NCBI RefSeq assembly: GCF_015169395.1
Contig: NZ_CP063458.1
Span: forward strand, 1,612,001 to 1,676,000
DNA from: Humisphaera borealis
GTDB lineage: Bacteria > Planctomycetota > Phycisphaerae > Tepidisphaerales > Tepidisphaeraceae
Direction of reading: 5' to 3'
Length of the DNA stretch: 64,000 nt
In this document: positions 33,071-42,664 of the stretch, piece by piece
How the letters are laid out: each line of letters opens with the position of its first letter
Numbering within the stretch: the first letter of the stretch is position 1
Made by a program: the position numbers and the translations under genes
Notes under the pieces: generated by a model
The model's input: the letters and a program-made list of their open reading frames with translations, nothing else
Told to the model about the DNA's origin: nothing
The model's database searches: none

Positions 33071-35824
33071 ATGCCAAAGCGACTGCCAAAGCGGCTGAAT
33101 CTCGCCCGACTCCTGTTCGAGCTCATTGCAGTGATTACTCTGGGCGAGTCGGGCGTCATGTTCCTTGTTCCGGCGATCGCCCCCCACACAAGTGATGCAT
33201 TCGCGGCGATTCTTCGTGCCTTGTTGGTTTCAATCATCGCAGGTCCGATCATCCTCTGGCGATTCAGAGGGGCCTTAAAGGGAGCCGAGGTCTCACATGC
33301 CATGGGAATTGCCATCACTCCCCGGCCGGTGAAGTTCACGGTCATCGGCGCGCTGTTCCTGGGGCTCACATTGACTGCAATGGTTGTGTTCGCCGTCATC
33401 GCGAGCGAACGAGCCGCGGCGGAACTCATTCGTGACTCGTACGTCCGGCAATCGGCAGGCCAACGAGTTCCATCCGCTGACCAGCCCCACACGGAATCGA
33501 CCGGCTCCACAAATGGTCTGAACCCAAACGCGACGCTAAGTCAAAAGATGCCTGTCGTCGTCGGCATCGGGGGAGCTTTGCTGATCCTTTCGTTCGTCGC
33601 GATCGCATGGTCCATTGGAATGAGCCGATCCCGCGCAGCCGCGAGGGCTGAGGCGATAACTGCAGAACTCGCCCAGGCAAATGCTGCGGCCGAAGAGGCC
33701 AACGAGCGACTCAAACTGGCGACCCGCGCCGGCGGCGTGGGCGTGTGGGACTGGGATGTCGTCAACAACCGACTCGTCTGGGACGATCAGATGTACCGTC
33801 TCTACGGCATCACGCGCGAACAGTTTGGCGGGGCTTACGAGGCGTGGAGAGCCGGGGTGCATCCTGACGAACAACACTGGGGGGATGCGGAAATTGAGCT
33901 CGCCCTGCGCGGCGAACAAGACTTCGACACCGAGTTTCGCGTGGTCTGGCCGAACGGCAGCGTCCGTACCATCCGCGCGATGGCGATCGTGCAGCGCGAC
34001 CAGAACGGCAAACCGATCCGCATGACCGGAACCAACTGGGATGTCACCGAACTGGATGAGCTTGCGGCGAAAGCACGGAGTGCCGAACAGTTTCTGATCA
34101 GCACGATCGACTCTCTGGACACCCATACCGTCGTGGTCGGATCGGATGGAAGGATTGTTTCGCTTAACCGCGCATGGAGCGATTTCGCGCACGCCAACAA
34201 TGGCCCGGGCGACGCTGTGCTGGAGGGTGCCAACTACCTGGATGTCTGCGACCGCGCCGCACCCCGGTGCGACGAAGCCAGCGTCGTCGCTGAAGCAATT
34301 CGTGCGGTGCTGAAGGGGGACGTCGAGCCGGCTCCGATCGAATACCCCTGCCACGCGCCGACCGAGCGCCGCTGGTTCGTCTGCACGGTCAGGGGCTTCT
34401 CCACCGGCGCCGAACGCTACGCGGTGATCTCGCACCAGAACGTCACCGCTCGAAAGGTCCTGGAGGAGGAGCTGCGAACCGCCGCCCGGCTGGACAGGTT
34501 GACGGGGCTCCCGAACCGCGCCTTGCTCACGGATCGCCTTCAGCAGGCCATCCTCCGCGCCAAGCGGCATAAGGACTACCATTTTGCCGTCCTGTTCCTT
34601 GATTTTGATCGGTTCAAGGCAGTCAACGATAGCCTCGGCCACGAGGTCGGCGACCAGCTTCTGCGGGAGATCGGCCAGCGCTTAAGGGCGACTGTGCGGT
34701 CGGGCGACTCACTCAGCAGCCAAGCCCCCGGCAACACAAACGGCCGACTGGGGGGTGATGAGTTTGTCGTCATCCTGGACTCGCTTTCCAAGCCATCGGA
34801 CGCGATCGACGTAGCCAACCGCCTGCTGGAGGTCTTTGCCCGGCCCTATCAACTTGGAGAACACAAGGTTCACTCCACCGCCAGCATCGGGATCTACACA
34901 AGTGACATGCCGGCCGAAAGCGCCGACGACGTATTGCGAGACGCCGACACTGCAATGTACGAGGCCAAGCTCGCTGGCAAGGGCCGCTACATGGTGTTTG
35001 ATGTCACCATGCGACAGCGTGTCCAGAACCGGCTCAATCTTGAAAATGACCTCCGAGATGCCGTTGATTCCGACCAACTGTTCCTGATGTACCAGCCGAT
35101 CGTCTCTCTCGAGACCGGCCAGCTCGACAGCGTCGAGGCGCTGATCCGTTGGAAACATCCGGTTCGAGGTCTCATCTCGCCCGGCGACTTCATCCCAATC
35201 GCCGAGGAAACCGGGCTGATCGTTCCCATCGGACAATGGGTCCTCGATCAGGCCTGCTCTCAGTTTGCCATCTGGCAGAACACCCTTGGGGCGTCGGCCC
35301 CTCGAAGCGTCAGCATCAACCTCTCGCGTAAACAACTAGTCCTGGAAGATCTGCCAGAGATCATCAGACGAACGCTCAACCAGGCAGGGATGGCGCCGGA
35401 GTGCCTCCATCTGGAGGTTACAGAAAGCGCGATCATGAAGGATGCAGCAGCCGCGACAAGGTTGCTGGGCGCGATCAAGGAGATCGGCGTGAAGCTGGCG
35501 ATCGACGACTTCGGCACCGGATATTCATCGCTCGCGTGCCTGCACCAGTTCCCGTTGGATATCCTGAAGATCGATCGGTCGTTTGTGGCCAACATTGACC
35601 GTGGTCGCGATTTCGCGGCGATGGTTCACGCCGTCGCCCAGCTTGCCAGAAACCTGAACATCCAAGTCGTGGCAGAGGGCATCGAGACGGCCGAGCAGGC
35701 GCTCGTGCTTCAGACGTTCGAATGCGAGTTCGGTCAGGGCTACTACTTTTGCAGGCCCGTGATGCCCGACCAGTTGCAACTTTTCAGTTTCCGCCCGACC
35801 CTGACCGGCCAACAAGCCGCCTGA
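33071..35824 (+). CDS. PAS-GGDEF-EAL cyclic-di-GMP signalling protein
   Basis: This 917-aa membrane protein has two or three N-terminal spans (about 12-60 and 80-107) and a further one near residues 160-180. A short coiled linker leads to two PAS domains (about 212-340 and 345-460). A GGDEF domain follows with GGDEF at 561-565, then an EAL domain (EAL at 689-691; DFGTGYSSLACLHQFPLDILKIDRSF). The complete GGDEF motif suggests possible diguanylate cyclase activity, and the EAL suggests phosphodiesterase; many tandem proteins keep only one active. A long Ser/Gly/Asn insertion precedes GGDEF. The RxxD inhibitory site is not seen. Probably a sensor that links an external or redox signal to motility or attachment. 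Confidence 0.92.
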   Translation: MPKRLPKRLNLARLLFELIAVITLGESGVMFLVPAIAPHTSDAFAAILRALLVSIIAGPIILWRFRGALKGAEVSHAMGIAITPRPVKFTVIGALFLGLTLTAMVVFAVIASERAAAELIRDSYVRQSAGQRVPSADQPHTESTGSTNGLNPNATLSQKMPVVVGIGGALLILSFVAIAWSIGMSRSRAAARAEAITAELAQANAAAEEANERLKLATRAGGVGVWDWDVVNNRLVWDDQMYRLYGITREQFGGAYEAWRAGVHPDEQHWGDAEIELALRGEQDFDTEFRVVWPNGSVRTIRAMAIVQRDQNGKPIRMTGTNWDVTELDELAAKARSAEQFLISTIDSLDTHTVVVGSDGRIVSLNRAWSDFAHANNGPGDAVLEGANYLDVCDRAAPRCDEASVVAEAIRAVLKGDVEPAPIEYPCHAPTERRWFVCTVRGFSTGAERYAVISHQNVTARKVLEEELRTAARLDRLTGLPNRALLTDRLQQAILRAKRHKDYHFAVLFLDFDRFKAVNDSLGHEVGDQLLREIGQRLRATVRSGDSLSSQAPGNTNGRLGGDEFVVILDSLSKPSDAIDVANRLLEVFARPYQLGEHKVHSTASIGIYTSDMPAESADDVLRDADTAMYEAKLAGKGRYMVFDVTMRQRVQNRLNLENDLRDAVDSDQLFLMYQPIVSLETGQLDSVEALIRWKHPVRGLISPGDFIPIAEETGLIVPIGQWVLDQACSQFAIWQNTLGASAPRSVSINLSRKQLVLEDLPEIIRRTLNQAGMAPECLHLEVTESAIMKDAAAATRLLGAIKEIGVKLAIDDFGTGYSSLACLHQFPLDILKIDRSFVANIDRGRDFAAMVHAVAQLARNLNIQVVAEGIETAEQALVLQTFECEFGQGYYFCRPVMPDQLQLFSFRPTLTGQQAA

Positions 35825-36035
35825 GTGCGAAAACTGCGATTGAGATTGCCCCGGGTAGCCGACCGCTGGCAACGAGACTTGGAGACGTCGCTGTCCTGAG
35901 GTCAACAGGAGCGTGAATCGACGACGCGAAAGAGCTGTCCAATCATCTCGAGAATCGCCTTGGTGGCTCCAGATCAGTGGCTTTCTTTTTGCCAGGACTG
36001 GACAGTTTGCAGGACGGTGCGGCCCCGGAAACAAA

Positions 36036-36062
36036 CTAACCCCTGCGATATGCAGGGGTTAG
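36036..36062 (-). terminator. Terminator of the sigma/FecR operon
   Basis: CTAACCCCTGC (36036-36046) pairs perfectly with GCAGGGGTTAG (36052-36062) around a 5-nt loop. On the minus strand a T-rich TTTGTTT follows. It lies 87 nt beyond the FecR stop, in a 324-bp gap (35825-36148) that holds no gene. Confidence 0.75.
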
Positions 36063-36148
36063 CGGTTACGATACGGAGAGGGGGGGCGGTGCAGCCACGT
36101 GGATCATCCGCCCGGGCGGCAGTGGCTGCCAGGTGCGTCGCACTCAGT

Positions 36149-37504
36149 TTAGAGCTTTGAAGGGAAGGTGACCGATCGCACGGCCGGGTGCCGGCGGGTC
36201 GTCTTGCCCGTCATCTCGATCTTGACGAAACGCAACTCTCGATTAAGCGATAGTGTTGCCATTTCGGTCGCTGCCAGTTCCCCCAGCGCATCCCACTTGG
36301 TGCCGTCGACACTCGTTGAGATCGACGCCTGTTTCGGGATGTACCGTGTTGCAAAGTATTCCACCCGAATGTAAGGCACGACGGTTCTCTGACCAAAATC
36401 AAAGACGAGCTCCCACGAGGTATGGCCCGGATGCCCGGCCCAGAACGACTCGGGGCTTTCGCCCAATAGATTAGACGGCTCGGACGTCTGATTCGGATGG
36501 CTCGGTCCGCCTGTTACCGCCACCGGCTTGATGCCGGGACTGGGCGGCGTCCGAGCTGTCGCAGGCGCGGCGACTTCGACGTCGACACCTGCGGCATCAA
36601 CCGTCGCCATCTGTCCAGTTACGAGCGACACCGCGGCTCCACCGCCCGCCTGCGGTGTGGGTCGGGCTTCTACCGTTCCGTCCAACACCTTCACTTCCAC
36701 GGCAGTGTCTGGCGTGGCCACCACGCTGAACTCGGTACCCAGGTCGACGATTTCAACGAACTCCGTGCGCACCGTAAACCCAACCGCCTGCGCTGGGACG
36801 TGGGCCCTCAGCCAGCCGCTACGCATCTCCACCGCTTCGGCGGACGTGACGTCGATGCGCGACGGACCTTTCAAGGACACCTCAACACCGTTCAGGAACT
36901 TGAGTGAGATCGAGCCTTTGGCCAAGTCGAGCACGGCCCCTTCGCGAAGCCGTTCGCCAGGATAAAATCGGGCGCTTCCCGCGTTCCATGTTGCGTTGGT
37001 AGCGCTTTCGAGCGTGGCGACCACCGCGGGGCGCGCGCCGAGCAGGATGGCTATTGTCGCAGTACCCACCACGATTAGAGCGGCGACACCCGCGAGAAGT
37101 CGCCGCCTTGTGTTCCACCAGTTCGCGCGCTCGCGAGGCAACGATGAGATGGGCGGGGAGATCGACGGAGCCTCATCTCGATTGTCATCGCCGGATAACG
37201 CCGGCAAGCCGAAAATCGTCTGCTGAAATACGTCCTTCGAAGGTTCAACGCGCGCGTCTCTTTCGTCCCGCTCGACGGCTTCGCCGGCAACTTCATCCCT
37301 CAGCCCTAGGCGCTCAACGCCTCCCATTCGCCAACGCAGGTCGGCATGCGTGTACATAAGGCGAATATAGATATCCACCGCCCGGTCGCTGGCCTTCAGT
37401 TTGGCACTCAGACGTTCGGCATCGTTGTCGGTCAGAAGATCCTGCTGAAGGGCCGCGATCAGTTCCAGCAGTTCGTCGTCGGAACTTATGTCTCGTCGGG
37501 TCAT
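36149..37504 (-). CDS. FecR-like anti-sigma/sensor protein
   Basis: This 451-aa protein has a cytosolic helical N-terminus (residues 1-120) that likely contacts the sigma factor, one membrane span (about 128-148, LLAGVAALIVVGTATIAILLG), and a FecR domain (about 155-285: RFYPGERLREGAVLDLAKGSISLKFLNGVEVSLKGPS; VEIVDLGTEFSVVA). It ends in a C-terminal beta-sandwich like a carbohydrate-binding discoidin/F5-8 fold (about 320-450: SWELVFDFGQRTVVPYIRVEYFATR). Its ATG at 37504 overlaps the sigma factor's stop (ATGA), giving coupling. It would hold the sigma factor and sense an extracellular carbohydrate or partner. Confidence 0.88.
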   Translation of the reverse strand: MTRRDISSDDELLELIAALQQDLLTDNDAERLSAKLKASDRAVDIYIRLMYTHADLRWRMGGVERLGLRDEVAGEAVERDERDARVEPSKDVFQQTIFGLPALSGDDNRDEAPSISPPISSLPRERANWWNTRRRLLAGVAALIVVGTATIAILLGARPAVVATLESATNATWNAGSARFYPGERLREGAVLDLAKGSISLKFLNGVEVSLKGPSRIDVTSAEAVEMRSGWLRAHVPAQAVGFTVRTEFVEIVDLGTEFSVVATPDTAVEVKVLDGTVEARPTPQAGGGAAVSLVTGQMATVDAAGVDVEVAAPATARTPPSPGIKPVAVTGGPSHPNQTSEPSNLLGESPESFWAGHPGHTSWELVFDFGQRTVVPYIRVEYFATRYIPKQASISTSVDGTKWDALGELAATEMATLSLNRELRFVKIEMTGKTTRRHPAVRSVTFPSKL

Positions 37505-38046
37505 GTCGGCTCCCGCTGGCTCCGAACTGTCCGGTGAACGCAGTCCTGTAGAGCGTCTTGTATCCGCCGCACCGCCTTGTACAAACCCTCCAGCGGCCGG
37601 CCAATTTGCTCCGCGAGGGTACGGATGGTCACGCCTGGGGCAAATCGCTTTTCCAGCAGTACTCGATCGCGCGGCGGAAGCTTCTTGAGACACTCATCCA
37701 AAGCCAGCCGCCGTTCTTCAAGTTCTGGCGCGAGTTGCACTGCTTTTGATGAGACCCGCTCCAACAGGGTGTCGTCGAATGCGATCTTCTTGCGCTGCCG
37801 TGCCAGCTTGGCGCGGAAGTTACACACTTCCAGGTACGCCACCCGCGAGGCCCAGGCATAAAAGTTCGAGCCGGCGCGGAACTCCTGCCGTTTGCGCCAC
37901 AGAGCCATGCCCATCTCCTGAAACACGTCGTCGGCGTCCGCATGCGCGCGGAGCAACGTCAACGTATAGGCGTAGAGCGCCCTCTGGTGAGAGAGAAATG
38001 CCTGAAGGAAGGCTTCATCGGTAAGGGGTCTGTCGGGTGATGCCAC
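37501..38046 (-). CDS. ECF sigma factor (Rhodopirellula/Verrucomicrobium type)
   Basis: This 181-aa protein has region 2 (FLSHQRALYAYTLTLLRAHADADDVFQEMGMALWRK...FYAWASRVAYLEVCNFRAK) and region 4 (DECLKKLPPRDRVLLEKRFAPGVTIRTLAEQIGRPLEGLYKAVRRIQDAL), the hallmarks of this subfamily. GTG at 38046 is chosen because AAAGGA lies 7 nt upstream; a longer in-frame extension exists but has no motif. The TGA overlaps the FecR-like gene, so the pair is a sigma/anti-sigma unit. It is divergent from the LamG, pseudopilin, sulfatase and esterase cluster to the right, which it may regulate. Confidence 0.9.
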   Translation of the reverse strand: MASPDRPLTDEAFLQAFLSHQRALYAYTLTLLRAHADADDVFQEMGMALWRKRQEFRAGSNFYAWASRVAYLEVCNFRAKLARQRKKIAFDDTLLERVSSKAVQLAPELEERRLALDECLKKLPPRDRVLLEKRFAPGVTIRTLAEQIGRPLEGLYKAVRRIQDALQDCVHRTVRSQREPT

Positions 38047-38322
38047 CGATATCCTTTCAGGGTGCCGGGCGACGGAATACCTCCACATACGTCTAAACGT
38101 CGCGCCGGACACGAAACTGGAGGGCGAATCCCAAAACGGCTTGGGGGGCACCTTCGGAGGCCGCGTCGCATTGCCTGAGAGAGCAGCACTCACCGCAGGC
38201 AACGCGCGTCCTCCCCTCGACGAAACAGCGATTGCTCCACACCTTGAAAAATCATCCTCCACTTCCGCGCCGGCGCGACGTTACTAGATGGCTCAACGTG
38301 TCGCTCTCAACAAGGAGACAAT

Positions 38323-39183
38323 GTGGCTTTCCTGAAGCTGTCGGCCCTCAGCGTGCTCGTGACTGCAACGTGGGCGGTTACCATTAGCGCAGCCGTGATT
38401 CCGTACGGTTCGCCGGACGGGAACACGACGCATCTCTACCATTTTGACGACGTTGCCGGATCGACCTCGACGACCGACACGGTGACCACCGGGGGCATCA
38501 ACCTTTCCCCAGTCAACGGCGCGAACTTTGGCAGCTCCTCGTTCAGTACCGCTTTTGGCAACGCGGGCGCTCTTTCGACAACGGCGACGAATCGAATATT
38601 CAGCGGCGGCCTTGCAACGACAAGCCAAGTCGGCATCACCAATGCCTTTACCATCGAGGCGGTGCTGAAACTTTCTGCAATCTCCGGCACCTATCAACAG
38701 ATCGTCACCGTGGGCAATAACCAGGTCCAGTTTCGAATCGACAACGCCGGCAACACGATGAGCTTCGTCAGTACGGCAACTTCTCCGACGTTTACGTTCT
38801 CGGGGGCCATTCCCACGGCCGGTGCCAACGCGTTTGACGCCAGTGCCTTCTATCATGTCGCGGTCGCATATACTGGCGACGAAACCGCCGCCACCAACAT
38901 CGCGATGTACTGGACCAAACTTGATGACGCCACCACGTCCGCGAACCTCATCAGCACAGGGACGATGACAGCTGATCTACTCGCGGTCACCGGGTTCTAC
39001 GTTGGAAACCGCAACACCCGATCCGAAAGCGTTCTGGGCCTGGTCGACGAGGTGCGTATCAGCAACGTTGCCCGAACCGCGGACCAGTTCATTTTCTCGC
39101 CCGCATCAGTGCCGGAGCCGGCTTTTGCGTCGTCAATCTGCCTTGTCGCCATGGGGTTTCTCTGCCGGCATCGCAGGGCATGA
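38323..39183 (+). CDS. LamG-like protein with PEP-CTERM anchor
   Basis: This 286-aa exported protein has a signal peptide (residues 1-25, MAFLKLSALSVLVTATWAVT), a concanavalin/LamG beta-sandwich (about 35-260: TTHLYHFDDVAGS; FTIEAVLKLSAIS; AFYHVAVAYTGDETA; GLVDEVRISNVART) and a C-terminal VPEP motif. A hydrophobic stretch and RHRRA follow: the PEP-CTERM sorting tripartite end. GTG at 38323 has AAGGAG 6 nt upstream. It opens a plus-strand set with a pseudopilin and a sulfatase. It may bind polysaccharide at the cell surface. Confidence 0.85.
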   Translation: MAFLKLSALSVLVTATWAVTISAAVIPYGSPDGNTTHLYHFDDVAGSTSTTDTVTTGGINLSPVNGANFGSSSFSTAFGNAGALSTTATNRIFSGGLATTSQVGITNAFTIEAVLKLSAISGTYQQIVTVGNNQVQFRIDNAGNTMSFVSTATSPTFTFSGAIPTAGANAFDASAFYHVAVAYTGDETAATNIAMYWTKLDDATTSANLISTGTMTADLLAVTGFYVGNRNTRSESVLGLVDEVRISNVARTADQFIFSPASVPEPAFASSICLVAMGFLCRHRRA

Positions 39184-39229
39184 GACTGAATGCCAACCGC
39201 GTGCCAACATCTGACGAGGGATTTGTAAC

Positions 39230-40024
39230 ATGCTATCAGAGTCTTACTCACGTGCCCGGCGCACTCCGCGCGGTTTCACGCTGGTCGAGCTGCTCGTCGT
39301 CATCGGGATCATTGCGCTGCTCATCTCGATCCTGTTACCCTCCCTCGGCAGGGCACGGGAGGCCGCCAAGTCTGTTGTGTGCAAGTCGCAACTCAAGCAA
39401 CTGCATTTCGCTTGGCAGCTCTACCAGACGGATAACCGTGGCAAGTTCTTCGATTACCCATTAGGCGGCGCACCAGGAACGCGCCACTGGATGCCTTACC
39501 TGATTCCGCAGACTTCCAACACCACTCAGATTTTTCTCTGCCCCTCGGCGGCGGCCGATCCAGCAGGGTTCGTGCCGGGAACCTATGCGCTGGGAACCGC
39601 TCAGACGCCGTGGGTGGAACAGCGCGCCGGCGAGGTAGCACCCTATGACCGGAGTTCCTACTGCTACAATCAGAACCTACACCCAAAGAGCACATACGGA
39701 TCGGTCAATGATCGATTTCAGAACGCCAGCCAGCTCCGCGATCCGACGATTGTTCCAGTCCTCGGTGATGGTCTGTTTCGCGGCGGCACCCCTGGCGTAG
39801 CCGGCACCAAGCGGCACATGCCCAAGAACCTTTCGAATCCGCTTCCCGAAGAAGCCGCCAGCAAGGCCGATGAGGCGATGCGGTTCATCTCCAATCGCCA
39901 CGGGTCCATCACGAATATCGTGTTCGCTGATGGCCACATCGACGGCGTCAGTCTGACGGATATCTTCACCCTCAAATGGCATCGCAACTACGTCACGAAT
40001 CAACCGATTGGTTCGGTCAATTAG
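39230..40024 (+). CDS. Type II secretion-like pseudopilin (prepilin N-methylation)
   Basis: This 264-aa protein begins with a prepilin peptidase site ([24 protein letters not shown], cleaved after G15). A large C-terminal domain follows that contains an H-x9-DG-like end ([18 protein letters not shown]), characteristic of planctomycete DUF1559-type pseudopilins. It lies 46 nt after the LamG gene and 17 nt before the sulfatase, in one operon. Planctomycetes carry many such proteins whose precise job is not established; a pseudopilus or surface-fibre role is the usual inference. Confidence 0.88.
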   Translation: MLSESYSRARRTPRGFTLVELLVVIGIIALLISILLPSLGRAREAAKSVVCKSQLKQLHFAWQLYQTDNRGKFFDYPLGGAPGTRHWMPYLIPQTSNTTQIFLCPSAAADPAGFVPGTYALGTAQTPWVEQRAGEVAPYDRSSYCYNQNLHPKSTYGSVNDRFQNASQLRDPTIVPVLGDGLFRGGTPGVAGTKRHMPKNLSNPLPEEAASKADEAMRFISNRHGSITNIVFADGHIDGVSLTDIFTLKWHRNYVTNQPIGSVN

Positions 40025-40041
40025 CGACGAGGATTTTCCGG

Positions 40042-41496
40042 ATGAATCTGAACAAAGCCGCTTGCCTGATGATCCTGTGTCTTGCCACCGCTCCAGCGAC
40101 GGCCGGTGAAAAGCCCAACGTGCTGTTTATTGCAGTTGACGACCTGCGGCCTGAATTGGGGTGTTTTGCCGCGCCAGTTGTCAAGACGCCGAACATCGAT
40201 CGGCTGGCCAAGAGTGGCATGGTGTTCAATCGCGCCTACTGCCAGCAGGCCGTCTGCTCCCCCTCGCGATCGAGCCTGCTGACCGGTGCCCGCCCGGACA
40301 CGACACGGGTTTGGGATTTGAGCACGCACTTCCGTAAGGCGATGCCCGATGTGGTTACACTGCCTCAATTCTTCAAGGTCAACGGCTATGTCACTCAGTC
40401 CATAGGGAAGATCTTTCATCATGGGATTGACGATACCGCGTCGTGGTCTGTCCCTTCGACCTTTCCCAAGGCCCCACACGGTGCCGAGCGTGCCCCAGTT
40501 GACCCCAGCGCCGAGGCCGGTGCTTCTAAGCGCGGACCGGCATTTCGCGCGACGGCCGGCGATGACAACTCGTTGCACGATGGAGAGCTAGCCGACATGG
40601 CTGTCGCCGCGCTGCCACTGCTGAAAAAGAGCCCCAGTCGCTTCTTCCTAGCCGTTGGCTTTATCCGTCCACACTTGCCCTTCATCTCCCCACAGAAGTA
40701 CTGGGACCTTTATGATCCGCAGGCGATCCCCCTGGCTCCCAATCCGTTCCCTTCGCATGGCGCCCCTTCTTACGCGATCGTCCCCGGCGGCGAGCTGCGC
40801 TCGTACGGCGGCGTGCCGGTGGGTCGCCAGCTCCCCGATGATTATGCACGCCAGTTGAAGCACGGCTATCTCGCTGCGGTCAGCTACGTGGATGCCCAGA
40901 TCGGACGCGTGATCGATGCGCTGGAACGCGAAGGGTTACGCGAGAACACCATCATCGTTCTGTGGGGCGATCATGGCTGGAAGCTCGGCGAACATGGCGC
41001 CTGGGCGAAGCATTCGAATGTCGAAAACGACACCCGCGTGCCATTGCTGATCTGTGCCCCGGGAATGGCCAGCAATGGAAAGCGCAGTGATGCACTGGTC
41101 GAGTTGGTCGACGTCTATCCCACCCTCGCCGACCTCGCAGGACTGCCGTTGCCAAATCATCTGGAGGGTACGAGTCTGAAGCCACTGCTGGAGGGTCGGC
41201 AGATTGAATGGAAGTCGGCTGCTTTCAGCCAGTATCCGCGGAAGGTCGGCAAGCAAAACCTGATGGGCTATTCGATGCGGACCGATCGCTATCGCCTGAC
41301 ACGATGGGTGAACCGTGATGATCACACCAAGGTCGCGTCTGTCGAACTCTATGATCACTCCAAAGACCCGCTGGAGAATGAGAACATCGCAGAGGACCCG
41401 ACGAGCGAAGAGATTCTGACCACGCTGACAGCGCAATGGACGGCGGGTTGGAGAGGCGCGGCTCCTAAAGCTGTCTTGCCGCCGAAAACGAGATGA
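40042..41496 (+). CDS. Secreted sulfatase (iduronate-2-sulfatase type)
   Basis: This 484-aa sulfatase has a signal peptide (residues 1-21, MNLNKAACLMILCLATAPATA), metal-binding VDD at PNVLFIAVDDLRPELG, and the active-site C72-S-P-S-R (AVCSPSRSSLLTGARPDTTRV). Later blocks (VGFIRPHLPF; LWGDHGWKLGEHGAWAKHSN) match iduronate-2-sulfatase-like family members. It lies 17 nt after the pseudopilin gene; the ATG at 40042 follows a weak GAGGA. It probably removes sulfate from polysaccharides such as algal glycans, in concert with the esterase that follows. The formylglycine-generating enzyme is not adjacent. Confidence 0.92.
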   Translation: MNLNKAACLMILCLATAPATAGEKPNVLFIAVDDLRPELGCFAAPVVKTPNIDRLAKSGMVFNRAYCQQAVCSPSRSSLLTGARPDTTRVWDLSTHFRKAMPDVVTLPQFFKVNGYVTQSIGKIFHHGIDDTASWSVPSTFPKAPHGAERAPVDPSAEAGASKRGPAFRATAGDDNSLHDGELADMAVAALPLLKKSPSRFFLAVGFIRPHLPFISPQKYWDLYDPQAIPLAPNPFPSHGAPSYAIVPGGELRSYGGVPVGRQLPDDYARQLKHGYLAAVSYVDAQIGRVIDALEREGLRENTIIVLWGDHGWKLGEHGAWAKHSNVENDTRVPLLICAPGMASNGKRSDALVELVDVYPTLADLAGLPLPNHLEGTSLKPLLEGRQIEWKSAAFSQYPRKVGKQNLMGYSMRTDRYRLTRWVNRDDHTKVASVELYDHSKDPLENENIAEDPTSEEILTTLTAQWTAGWRGAAPKAVLPPKTR

Positions 41497-41623
41497 CGTC
41501 GGAGTTTATCCCGGGAATGCTGAGCTCCAACTCGGCCATTCCGGGCGTAGCCGTGCCGAAGCTGGCCCCGGACCACGAGTCGCGGCTTGCCGGCCTGGCA
41601 CTCACACGAAAGCTGATTTGCGC

Positions 41624-42664
41624 ATGATCACTCACCTCATTCGCCACCTGGCCGTGATCGTCGTTGTGTCTGGCGGCCTCCCTGCTTTGGGTGCCGAAGC
41701 TTCTGCGTCACAACAGGGCACTCCCGCCTCTCGCGGAGCGGCTGCAAAGCTGCTCCCGTTCTGGACAATTGAATCCGCCCAGCCGATGCCGCTCCCACCG
41801 ACGCTCGCCAATGTGCCTTACGGCACCGATACCAAGCAGGTCCTCGACTTCTGGAAGGCCGACTCAAAGCAACCGACGCCGTGGGTTTTCTTCATTCACG
41901 GAGGTGCGTGGAAGAGCAACGACAAAGATCGGGTGACCGGTGTTCGCGAGTATCTCGCGGCCGGGATTTCGGTCGTCTCGATCAATTACCGGTTCGTACA
42001 GGAAGCCCAGGCAGCCGGCGTCAACCCGCCCGTTCAGTGGCCGCTTCACGATGCCGCCCGTGCCTTGCAGTTCGTCCGAACCAAGGCGAGCGACTGGAAT
42101 CTCGACAAGAGTCGCGTGGGCGCGTCCGGCGGATCCGCCGGCGCGTGCTCCAGCCTCTGGCTCGCGTTCCACGATGAAATGGCGGACCCCCTAAGCAAAG
42201 ACCCGATCGCCCGCGAGTCGACTCGTCTCTTTTGCGCCGGCGTCGTGGGCGCGCAAACTTCGCTCGATCCCGTGCAGGTGAAAGAATGGACCCCCAACAG
42301 CATCTACGGCGGACACGCCTTCGGCTTCAACGGTGACAAGGCGAAGAAAGTGTCGGCATTCCAGCAGTTCCTTGAACACCGAAATGAGATTCTGCCGTCG
42401 ATCCGGAAATACTCCCCCATCGAGTGGGTCACCGCCGACGACCCGCCCGTTCATTTGTACTACACCGATGTCCCGGCGATCGGGCAAAAGAAGAGAGACC
42501 CCACCCACACCAGCAATTTCGGGATGAAACTGCAGGAAAAGATGCGTAGCGTCAACGTCGAATGTCAACTGATGTACCCTGGTGCCGCTCCACAGAAATA
42601 CCCCGATCCGATCCAGTTCCTGATCGGCCAACTCAAATCCGGCAAGGCAGCCGCGGCTGACTAA
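41624..42664 (+). CDS. Secreted esterase (alpha/beta hydrolase, BD-FAE-like)
   Basis: This 346-aa enzyme has a signal peptide (MITHLIRHLAVIVVVSGGLPALGA), the oxyanion HGG motif (FFIHGGAWKS) and the nucleophile GASGGSAGA. LDPVQVKEWTPN and the C-terminal region follow, where Asp and His would complete the triad. The pattern resembles the BD-FAE/acetyl-xylan-esterase type of carbohydrate esterase. It follows the sulfatase by 127 nt, and a feruloyl- or acetyl-esterase role in glycan processing fits that neighbourhood. Start ATG 41624 is chosen because the signal begins there. Confidence 0.85.
   Translation: MITHLIRHLAVIVVVSGGLPALGAEASASQQGTPASRGAAAKLLPFWTIESAQPMPLPPTLANVPYGTDTKQVLDFWKADSKQPTPWVFFIHGGAWKSNDKDRVTGVREYLAAGISVVSINYRFVQEAQAAGVNPPVQWPLHDAARALQFVRTKASDWNLDKSRVGASGGSAGACSSLWLAFHDEMADPLSKDPIARESTRLFCAGVVGAQTSLDPVQVKEWTPNSIYGGHAFGFNGDKAKKVSAFQQFLEHRNEILPSIRKYSPIEWVTADDPPVHLYYTDVPAIGQKKRDPTHTSNFGMKLQEKMRSVNVECQLMYPGAAPQKYPDPIQFLIGQLKSGKAAAAD

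Noticed and set aside
41508-41545. Hairpin after the iduronate-type sulfatase
   Set aside because: Stem has a mismatch and a bulge and no T-run follows; not strong enough to call a terminator.
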